A stretch of 64,000 nt of DNA from Apostichopus japonicus (lineage: Eukaryota > Echinodermata > Holothuroidea > Aspidochirotida > Stichopodidae): positions 9,964,359 through 10,028,358 of the forward strand of contig NC_092578.1 in the NCBI RefSeq assembly GCF_037975245.1. Reading direction: 5' to 3'. The notes under the pieces are model-generated. The model saw nothing but the letters and a program-made list of their open reading frames with translations. It ran no database searches and was not told where the DNA came from. Of this stretch, positions 63,501-64,000 are shown piece after piece (positions within the stretch are counted from its first letter, which is position 1; each line of letters begins with the position of its first letter). The translations under genes and the position numbers were made by a program.

Positions 63501-63927
63501 ACAGCTTAACTGGTACATCATTGATGCAAGATATTTATGACAAATCAAGTAATTGCAAGAAATGCAGCATAAAGAATCAACACAACCCCTTGTGGTATTA
63601 TGCTATTGCATGCTATTGCAATGCTAGCCCTGTGCTATAGACAGTTTATGGAATGTTCCAATTAACGTGTACTTGACATGAAAGTGCATCCTATCCAAAC
63701 ACCATTGACACAAGAAACAACAACCTGAAAATCTAGGTTATTTTCAGCAGTATCAAGAAATATTCTTGTAGTAGAACCACAACATTGTTTGGACACATAT
63801 ACTGTAATAAAGATATGGAAAAATGAAGAATTTGTATCCACGAATATATGACTGGATCAGACTTCTCTGAAAAACCTACCTTCAGTAGTTGACTGAGCTG
63901 TAGTTGTGCCTTCTCCTTCAGTAGTCA
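946..63927 (-). CDS. Giant tandem-exon mucin-like gene (multi-exon, 5' end outside window)
   Basis: This is the envelope of all exons listed below; it is not a continuous reading frame. About 104 microexons and 22 intact D exons lie in the same orientation with matching phase: each begins with the last two bases of a codon after an acceptor and ends with the first base of a codon before a GT donor. Splicing any subset keeps the frame open. The product would alternate 132-135 residue Cys-bracketed acidic domains with Thr-rich stalks, which suggests a secreted or surface, O-glycosylated protein. Phase 1-1 modules are typical of animal extracellular proteins. No signal-peptide exon is visible, so the start lies to the right. 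I found no convincing internal start, terminal exon or poly(A) site that would split it into several genes, but transcript data could show separate genes. Confidence 0.75.
1071..1487. other. Intron or spacer, no exon supported
   Basis: Several acceptor-like sites occur on the minus strand, for example TTTCAG near 1250 and near 1370. Reading on in phase 1 meets a stop within about 20 codons, and no family resemblance is visible. A terminal exon using the 1250 site cannot be excluded. Confidence 0.3.
1488..1604 (-). CDS. Thr-rich exon, 117 bp (longest of the stalk exons)
   Basis: Acceptor ATTGTAG and donor GTTAGT bound a phase 1-1 exon of 39 codons. The translation runs EESTTAFLGITATTEAPEG, then an NVT N-glycosylation sequon, TTTT, and ends QSTTTSPE. 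It is the most 3' exon clearly belonging to the array, and its sequence is not repeated elsewhere in the window. Composition (Thr, Ser, Pro, Glu) is that of an O-glycosylated stalk. TAG followed by AAG at the acceptor would allow a 3-base shift. Confidence 0.7.
1605..2148 (-). other. Intron
   Basis: AT-rich sequence between two supported exons. The 89-codon plus-strand frame at 1526-1795 overlaps the antisense of the 117-bp exon and runs into this intron; I regard it as a shadow. No other feature seen. Confidence 0.5.
2149..2184 (-). CDS. Thr-rich microexon, 36 bp
   Basis: Acceptor GTCACAG and donor GTAAGT. It encodes GESTTTVQSTTN, a Q45-like unit lacking the usual VTTE beginning. Phase 1-1. 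The acceptor is followed by GAG, so a NAGNAG-type alternative start is possible but weak. Confidence 0.65.
2504..2548 (-). CDS. Q45-type microexon, diverged copy
   Basis: CAGCAG acceptor and GTAAG donor, 45 bp, phase 1-1. It encodes VTTEGQTTTIQFNTK. The core matches the Q45 exons of section A, but the last five residues differ, as expected of an older copy at the array edge. Confidence 0.65.
2549..2967 (-). other. Intron
   Basis: No microexon with matching phase at both ends is seen. A short TTTCAG...GTTGGT interval near 2650 would be 17 bp and would break phase, so I did not call it. The 94-codon minus-strand frame at 2607-2891 has no family similarity. Confidence 0.45.
2968..3021 (-). CDS. 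Thr-rich microexon, 54 bp
   Basis: Acceptor ATCACAG and donor GTTAGT, phase 1-1. It encodes EATTTEGENTTMLQSTTE, which contains an NTT N-glycosylation sequon. CAG is followed at once by AAG at the acceptor, so a one-residue shorter form is possible. It is not repeated elsewhere in the window. Confidence 0.65.
3022..3597 (-). other. Intron with long TA microsatellite; D exon position empty
   Basis: In every section A unit the interval just left of P39 leads to a D exon about 0.4-0.5 kb further on. Here no D exon follows, so either the array ends or the D exon was lost. The interval contains the (TA)n run listed separately. The 67- and 78-codon frames here are intronic, and one is created by the TA run. 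Confidence 0.5.
3505..3553. repeat. (TA)n microsatellite, about 48 bp
   Basis: A pure TA run. The same intronic position in other units carries shorter versions, for example near 8152, 15888, 22415, 31073, 35470 and 43998, or an interrupted TTTAATATA form near 13746 and 20275. Length differs between otherwise near-identical units. Confidence 0.95.
3598..3636 (-). CDS. P39 microexon (Glu run then TTTPGSTTE)
   Basis: Acceptor CTTCTACAG and donor GTAAGT, 39 bp, phase 1-1. It encodes EEEETTTPGSTTE, ending with a split codon A|. The Glu run comes from GAA repeats directly after the acceptor. Each AAG step could itself serve as an acceptor in frame. Confidence 0.7.
3957..4001 (-). CDS. Q45-type microexon, the only intact copy at this position
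   Basis: CAGCAG acceptor and GTAAAT donor, phase 1-1, encoding VTTERQTTTVHSTTE. In all other section A units the matching exon keeps only its acceptor and first nine bases because a deletion removed the rest (see 8267-8307). This copy therefore shows the ancestral form. Confidence 0.7.
4203..4247 (-). CDS. R45 microexon
   Basis: CAGCAG acceptor and GTAAGT donor, 45 bp, phase 1-1. It encodes VTTEGQTTTVRSTIE. The usual QS pair is RS, as in the R45 copies at 8506, 16256, 22784, 31438, 44367 and 46518. Confidence 0.75.
4718..4765 (-). CDS. E48 microexon
   Basis: CAGCAG acceptor and GTAAGT donor, 48 bp, phase 1-1, encoding VTTEGEGTTTAQSTTK. It is followed 199 bp downstream on the + coordinate by a Q45 exon, a pairing that recurs in long units. 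Confidence 0.75.
4964..5008 (-). CDS. Q45 microexon
   Basis: CAGCAG acceptor and GTAAGT donor, 45 bp, phase 1-1, encoding VTTEGQTTTAQSTTE (Ala in place of the usual Val). The surrounding intron is the same repeat that flanks the Q45 exons of section A. Confidence 0.75.
5459..5506 (-). CDS. H48 microexon
   Basis: CAGCAG acceptor and GTAAGT donor, 48 bp, phase 1-1, encoding VTTEGESTTIAHSTTE. Found only in long units, always about 190 bp from V48. Confidence 0.75.
5695..5742 (-). CDS. V48 microexon
   Basis: Acceptor CACTAAAG and donor GTAAGT, 48 bp, phase 1-1, encoding VITQEKDTTTVQTTTE. The AAG acceptor has a poor pyrimidine tract, so this exon may be skipped often. Four further copies lie at 11230, 17751, 24279 and 32933. 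Confidence 0.65.
5743..6752 (-). other. Long intron of the long units (about 1.0 kb)
   Basis: This intron separates V48 from G48 and is nearly unchanged at 11278-12293, 17799-18821, 24327-25349 and 32981-34003. I find no phase-matched exon in it. The small frames reading MFHSSLYGVHYLNF and MGYYFSDIEEDR on opposite strands span V48 and the intron edge and are not independent genes. Confidence 0.55.
6753..6800 (-). CDS. G48 microexon
   Basis: Acceptor CAAATAAAG and donor GTTAGT, 48 bp, phase 1-1. This copy encodes GATGLGPILQTDAITE, whereas the other four read GDTGLGPNLQTTAITE. It is the only stalk exon that is Gly/Leu/Pro-containing rather than purely Thr-rich. The AAG acceptor is preceded by little pyrimidine. 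Confidence 0.6.
7062..7124 (-). CDS. K63 microexon next to D1
   Basis: Acceptor TCTTTTAG and donor GTCAGT, 63 bp, phase 1-1. It encodes VKTITTTQTTSETTEKATT followed by PA. A K63 exon follows every D exon in the direction of transcription, so D plus K63 is the invariant core of each unit. It sits 283 bp from D1 here and about 346-362 bp in later section A units, because 60-odd bases of intron are absent. Confidence 0.8.
7345..7749 (-). CDS. D exon 1 (Cys-bracketed acidic domain)
   Basis: Acceptor TTTCTGACAG and donor GTAAGT bound a 405-bp phase 1-1 exon of 135 residues. The domain starts V-C (Cys2) and ends E-A-C (Cys135), the only two cysteines, so a disulfide could close it. Between them lie short alternating hydrophobic stretches such as FDVFVLEDI (38-46), GISVVLAFK (62-70), YQLVLDS (77-83) and VTDLVLLVE (106-114), which suggests a beta-sandwich. 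A final helix-like segment AVKELLEEGAVIEAC (121-135) follows. Composition is strongly acidic. This copy alone has N72-D-S, an N-glycosylation sequon, where others have SDS. I do not recognise a named family. Confidence 0.8.
8204..12666 (-). CDS. Microexon cluster D1-D2 (long unit, 11 exons)
   Basis: Exons in + coordinates: P39-type 8204-8239 (36 bp, one Glu fewer), R45 8506-8550, E48 9021-9068, Q45 9267-9311, E48 9492-9539, Q45 9738-9782, E48 10253-10300, Q45 10499-10543, H48 10994-11041, V48 11230-11277, G48 12294-12341, K63 12604-12666 (the last belonging to D2). All are phase 1-1. The E48-Q45 pair is present three times here and once in other long units. The donor of 10253-10300 reads GTAGTC instead of GTAAGTC, a one-base loss that should weaken it. 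The + strand frames at 9795 and 10556 are intronic. Confidence 0.7.
8267..8307 (-). pseudogene. Half-deleted Q45 relic (type example)
   Basis: The CAGCAG acceptor (here CAG preceded by TACAG) and first nine exon bases of the exon seen intact at 3957-4001 are kept. The rest, including the donor, is replaced by downstream intron. Read on, it gives VTTVHKTILVDLV and a TGA stop. Relic 5' edges in other units: 13912, 16057, 20440, 22585, 26968, 29097, 31239, 35636, 37780, 39908, 42036, 44166 and 46319. It would act as an exon only if a terminal exon or intron retention used it. Confidence 0.65.
9021..9962 (-). repeat. Local 471-bp tandem duplication of an E48-Q45 block
   Basis: The blocks starting at 9021 and 9492 match almost base for base, with offset 471 for both E48 and Q45 exons. 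At 9370-9400 the sequence jumps from the Q45 intron directly into the intron preceding E48, which marks the duplication joint. Confidence 0.8.
12950..13354 (-). CDS. D exon 2
   Basis: 405 bp, phase 1-1, Cys2 and Cys135 kept. Met replaces Ile at residue 89 (EPMRL), a marker shared with D4, D6 and D7. A silent change at Thr54 is shared with D4 and D6 only, which ties these to one duplication lineage. Confidence 0.8.
13806..14795 (-). CDS. Microexon cluster D2-D3 (short unit)
   Basis: P39 13806-13844, Q45 14111-14155 and K63 14733-14795 (K63 belongs to D3), all phase 1-1. The Q45 relic edge is at 13912. E48, H48, V48 and G48 are absent. The intron at 14440-14640 carries a sequence (GGTAAATATCTGGTAGGC) specific to short units. 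Confidence 0.72.
15095..15499 (-). CDS. D exon 3
   Basis: 405 bp, Ile89. The intron just after the donor has a 16-base insertion (ATCAAGGAATTGGAAT on the + strand) compared with D2. An open frame runs past the donor to 15018, but the GTAAGT donor is intact. Confidence 0.8.
15951..19194 (-). CDS. Microexon cluster D3-D4 (long unit)
   Basis: P39 15951-15989, R45 16256-16300, E48 16774-16821, Q45 17020-17064, H48 17515-17562, V48 17751-17798, G48 18822-18869, K63 19132-19194. This is the standard long-unit order with one E48-Q45 pair. The 100-codon + strand frame at 17077 lies in the Q45 to H48 intron and ends where other copies continue, so it is not conserved as a protein. Confidence 0.72.
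19478..19882 (-). CDS. D exon 4
   Basis: 405 bp. Sequence as D2, including Met89 and the silent Thr54 change. It is its direct 6528-bp duplicate. Confidence 0.8.
20334..21323 (-). CDS. Microexon cluster D4-D5 (short unit)
   Basis: P39 20334-20372, Q45 20639-20683, K63 21261-21323; relic edge 20440. Copy of the D2-D3 cluster at +6528. Confidence 0.72.
21623..22027 (-). CDS. D exon 5
   Basis: 405 bp, Ile89, with the same 16-base intron insertion as D3. Duplicate of D3 at +6528. Confidence 0.8.
22479..25722 (-). CDS. Microexon cluster D5-D6 (long unit)
   Basis: P39 22479-22517, R45 22784-22828, E48 23302-23349, Q45 23548-23592, H48 24043-24090, V48 24279-24326, G48 25350-25397, K63 25660-25722. 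Same order and spacing as the D3-D4 cluster. Confidence 0.72.
26006..26410 (-). CDS. D exon 6
   Basis: 405 bp, Met89 and the silent Thr54 change. Same lineage as D2 and D4. Confidence 0.8.
26862..27851 (-). CDS. Microexon cluster D6-D7 (short unit)
   Basis: P39 26862-26900, Q45 27167-27211, K63 27789-27851; relic edge 26968. The unit is 2129 bp, 16 bp shorter than D2-D3, because D7 lacks the intron insertion seen beside D3 and D5. Confidence 0.72.
28135..28539 (-). CDS. D exon 7
   Basis: 405 bp. Met89 as in D2/D4/D6, but Thr54 has the ACA codon of the Ile89 group. This mixture points to recombination or conversion between the two lineages within the exon. Confidence 0.8.
28991..29980 (-). 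CDS. Microexon cluster D7-D8 (short unit)
   Basis: P39 28991-29029, Q45 29296-29340, K63 29918-29980; relic edge 29097. Confidence 0.72.
30279..30683 (-). CDS. D exon 8
   Basis: 405 bp, Ile89. The intron next to the donor carries ATCAAGGAGAAGAATG, a different version of the insertion beside D3. That version is then kept through D15. Confidence 0.8.
31133..34376 (-). CDS. Microexon cluster D8-D9 (last long unit)
   Basis: P39 31133-31171, R45 31438-31482, E48 31956-32003, Q45 32202-32246, H48 32697-32744, V48 32933-32980, G48 34004-34051, K63 34314-34376. To the right of this point only short units occur. In the 131-codon + strand frame at 32259 a single base change restores a codon that is a stop in the copies at 17077 and 23605, which argues against a protein there. 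Confidence 0.72.
34675..35079 (-). CDS. D exon 9
   Basis: 405 bp, Ile89. Lys8 is AAG instead of AAA, a silent marker shared by D9-D13 and absent from D14. Confidence 0.8.
35526..36520 (-). CDS. Microexon cluster D9-D10 (short unit)
   Basis: P39-type 35526-35567 (42 bp, five Glu), Q45 35835-35879, K63 36458-36520. The Q45 relic (edge 35636) has one extra base, so its read-through frame changes to VTTSAQNNSCC. Confidence 0.72.
36819..37223 (-). CDS. D exon 10
   Basis: 405 bp, Ile89, Lys8 AAG. Protein identical to D9. Confidence 0.8.
37670..38658 (-). CDS. Microexon cluster D10-D11 (short unit)
   Basis: P39-type 37670-37711 (42 bp), Q45 37979-38023, K63 38596-38658; relic edge 37780. This K63 has one amino-acid change (TTSE to TISE). 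Confidence 0.72.
38957..39361 (-). CDS. D exon 11, altered acceptor
   Basis: 405 bp. Two differences from its neighbours: Leu replaces Ile at residue 50, and the acceptor is ...TCTGAAAG instead of ...TCTGACAG. AAG acceptors are weaker than CAG, so this domain may be skipped more often. Skipping would keep frame. Confidence 0.75.
39798..40786 (-). CDS. Microexon cluster D11-D12 (short unit)
   Basis: P39-type 39798-39839 (42 bp), Q45 40107-40151, K63 40724-40786; relic edge 39908. Confidence 0.72.
41085..41489 (-). CDS. D exon 12
   Basis: 405 bp, Ile50, Ile89, normal CAG acceptor. Protein as D9. Confidence 0.8.
41926..42914 (-). CDS. Microexon cluster D12-D13 (short unit)
   Basis: P39-type 41926-41967 (42 bp), Q45 42235-42279, K63 42852-42914; relic edge 42036. 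Same as the previous cluster at +2128. Confidence 0.72.
43213..43617 (-). CDS. D exon 13
   Basis: 405 bp. Val3 is Ile (ATA codon) directly after Cys2; otherwise as D12. Confidence 0.8.
44060..45058 (-). CDS. Microexon cluster D13-D14 (short unit)
   Basis: P39 44060-44098 (39 bp), R45 44367-44411, K63 44996-45058; relic edge 44166. This short unit carries the R45 variant that elsewhere marks long units, and the relic has returned to the frame without the extra base. It therefore looks like a hybrid of unit types. Confidence 0.72.
45357..45761 (-). CDS. D exon 14
   Basis: 405 bp. Section A protein. The Gln86 codon is CAG rather than CAA, the form otherwise found in section B copies. Lys8 is AAA. 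Confidence 0.8.
46213..47211 (-). CDS. Microexon cluster D14-D15 (last section A unit)
   Basis: P39 46213-46251, R45 46518-46562, K63 47149-47211; relic edge 46319. This is the last P39 exon; none is found in section B. Confidence 0.72.
47510..47914 (-). CDS. D exon 15, hybrid of section A and section B
   Basis: 405 bp, phase 1-1, acceptor TTCTTACAG. Up to about 47736 (C-terminal residues 60-135) it matches section A, as does its left flank. From 47737 rightwards (N-terminal residues) it is section B type, reading CVTANIRESIDDFALKPLDD, and so is the right flank. Cys2 and Cys135 are kept. It is the structural joint between the two sections. Confidence 0.8.
47915..48662 (-). other. Intron of the B-long unit with decayed microexon
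   Basis: This 0.75-kb interval replaces the 0.28-kb intron found right of D17, D18 and D20-D22. It recurs right of D19 and D23. It contains the stop-bearing relic at 48160-48194 and no usable exon. The 63- and 75-codon frames near 48433 and 55648 are intronic. Confidence 0.5.
48160..48194 (-). pseudogene. Decayed Q45-like microexon with in-frame stop
   Basis: A CAGCAG acceptor is followed by VTTNGQTATVQ and then TGA with no donor. Copies at 55608-55642 and 63373-63407; in the last the acceptor region is also changed (AAGGCAG). Likely an inactive remnant of a Q45 exon in section B. Confidence 0.65.
48663..49582 (-). CDS. Microexon cluster D15-D16 (section B)
   Basis: Ba 48663-48710 (VTTEGEGTTTAQSTTE, donor GTAGGT), Bb 48913-48960 (VTTEGKDTTTVPSTTE, acceptor CAGAAG, donor GTAAGT), K63 49520-49582 (starts VELITTTQTT, donor GTAAGT). 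All phase 1-1. Section B K63 ends TTTA rather than TTSA. The interval 48961-49519 is intron. Confidence 0.72.
49814..49879 (-). pseudogene. D exon 16, truncated by a 363-bp deletion
   Basis: Only the last 22 codons or so and the GTAAGT donor survive. Compared with the next unit, bases equivalent to 51339-51701 are missing. The deletion took most of the domain, Cys2, the acceptor and the nearby intron. Intron sequence (TAGTACTATC...) now abuts the exon. Without an acceptor this piece should be spliced out. Its neighbours remain phase-compatible. Confidence 0.85.
50121..51041 (-). CDS. Microexon cluster D16-D17 (section B)
   Basis: Ba 50121-50168 (GED version, VTTEGEDTTTAQSTTE), Bb 50372-50419, K63 50979-51041. 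The Asp-for-Gly change in Ba is shared with units at 51943, 53808, 57929, 59751 and 61573 but not with those at 48663, 56111 and 63880. Confidence 0.72.
51273..51668 (-). CDS. D exon 17 (short B form)
   Basis: 396 bp, 132 residues. Three residues after CV (TAN) are missing compared with D15, so it begins CVIRESIDD. Asn replaces Ser at the position after DT (DTNLQ). The C-terminal part equals section A. The 221-codon open frame that runs from 51873 through the upstream intron into this exon is in the same frame by chance. Confidence 0.8.
51943..52857 (-). CDS. Microexon cluster D17-D18 (section B)
   Basis: Ba 51943-51990 (GED), Bb 52192-52239, K63 52795-52857. This K63 begins VASITTTQTT where neighbours read VELI or VESI. 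Confidence 0.72.
53138..53533 (-). CDS. D exon 18 (short B form, variant)
   Basis: 396 bp. Residues reading YQLVLDS elsewhere are YQLLVDS, and QNGD is QKGD; both are shared with D22. Its donor-side intron differs (ATCATATCAACTAGAAGAATG), like the section A flank, and adds about 43 bp to the unit. Confidence 0.8.
53808..54728 (-). CDS. Microexon cluster D18-D19 (section B)
   Basis: Ba 53808-53855 (GED), Bb 54059-54106, K63 54666-54728 (VESITTTQTT). Confidence 0.72.
54958..55362 (-). CDS. D exon 19 (long B form)
   Basis: 405 bp, CVTANIRES start and DTSLQ. Protein as D15, but with the section B intron on the donor side. Confidence 0.8.
56111..57030 (-). CDS. Microexon cluster D19-D20 (section B)
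   Basis: Ba 56111-56158 (GEG), Bb 56361-56408, K63 56968-57030. The decayed relic lies at 55608-55642. Confidence 0.72.
57259..57654 (-). CDS. D exon 20 (short B form, most changed C-terminal half)
   Basis: 396 bp. SQEPIRLQNGD is SREPISLQKGD here, three replacements in a stretch that is otherwise nearly invariant. Confidence 0.8.
57929..58849 (-). CDS. Microexon cluster D20-D21 (section B)
   Basis: Ba 57929-57976 (GED), Bb 58180-58227, K63 58787-58849 (VELI start). Confidence 0.72.
59081..59476 (-). CDS. D exon 21 (short B form)
   Basis: 396 bp. Protein identical to D17, consistent with the 7.8-kb higher-order repeat. Confidence 0.8.
59751..60671 (-). CDS. Microexon cluster D21-D22 (section B)
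   Basis: Ba 59751-59798 (GED), Bb 60002-60049, K63 60609-60671. Exactly 1822 bp from the previous cluster. Confidence 0.72.
60903..61298 (-). CDS. D exon 22 (short B form, variant)
   Basis: 396 bp, with YQLLVDS and QKGD as in D18, but with the usual section B donor-side intron. D18 and D22 occupy the same place in successive higher-order repeats. Confidence 0.8.
61573..62493 (-). CDS. Microexon cluster D22-D23 (section B)
   Basis: Ba 61573-61620 (GED), Bb 61824-61871, K63 62431-62493 (VESI start). Confidence 0.72.
62723..63127 (-). CDS. D exon 23 (long B form)
   Basis: 405 bp. Protein as D19. It is the most upstream D exon in the window. Confidence 0.8.
63880..63927 (-). CDS. Ba microexon at the right edge
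   Basis: 48 bp, GEG version, donor GTAGGT, phase 1-1. Its Bb partner, expected about 250 bp further right, is cut off by the window end. The array clearly continues beyond 64000. Confidence 0.7.
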
Positions 63928-64000
63928 CTGTTGTGATATTTAATAAAGAATAGAGCAAGTAAAGTAACCACCAAACATACTGAATTAAGTCTCAAATTTA

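Noticed and set aside
1-64000. tRNA, rRNA or small RNA genes in the introns
   Set aside because: None recognised by eye on either strand. A covariance-model search would be needed to be sure.

Overview
The window looks like AT-rich metazoan (probably invertebrate) genomic DNA, roughly one third G+C by eye. It has no operons, ribosome binding sites or long uninterrupted genes. The minus strand instead carries many short exons with good eukaryotic splice signals: GTAAGT, GTTAGT, GTCAGT or GTAGGT donors, and pyrimidine-rich acceptors ending in CAG, TAG or AAG. The species cannot be named from this sequence.

Nearly everything is explained by one very large multi-exon gene, or a tight array of near-identical gene segments, transcribed right to left. 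Its 5' end lies beyond base 64000. Its 3' end may lie near base 946. The repeating protein plan is one large 'D' exon (405 or 396 bp) followed by 2-11 short Thr-rich microexons (36-63 bp). The D exon encodes a 132-135 residue acidic domain with one Cys at each end. Every convincing exon is symmetric, phase 1-1, so any exon can be skipped, duplicated or lost without shifting frame. I count 22 intact D exons, one truncated D exon and about 104 microexons. If all were joined they would encode about 4,700 residues of an extracellular, mucin-like protein of globular Cys-bracketed domains separated by Thr/Ser/Pro/Glu-rich stalks.

Microexon types used below: K63 (63 bp, ..TTTQTTSETTEKATT..), G48 (GDTGLGPN..), V48 (VITQEKDTTT..), H48 (..GESTTIAHSTTE), E48 (..GEGTTTAQSTTK), Q45 (VTTEGQTTTVQSTTE, or R45 when VQS is VRS), P39 (poly-Glu then TTTPASTTE; 36, 39 or 42 bp), Ba (GEG or GED type, section B) and Bb (GKDTTTVPSTTE, section B).

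Layout: 1-1487 has only a weak candidate terminal exon. 1488-7124 holds the 3' part, with twelve microexons plus K63. 7345-47736 is section A (D1 to the left half of D15), built of long units (4.4-5.6 kb, all microexon types) and short units (about 2.1 kb, only P39, Q45/R45 and K63). 47737-64000 is section B (right part of D15 to D23), with 1.8-2.3 kb units carrying Ba, Bb and K63 and no P39. Introns are as alike between units as exons, so the array grew by recent unequal exchange. It contains higher-order repeats of 6528 bp and about 7.8 kb, a 363-bp deletion that destroyed D16, half-deleted microexons, and D exons whose two halves have different histories.

All functional statements are inference from composition and exon structure. 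I do not recognise the D domain as a member of a named family.
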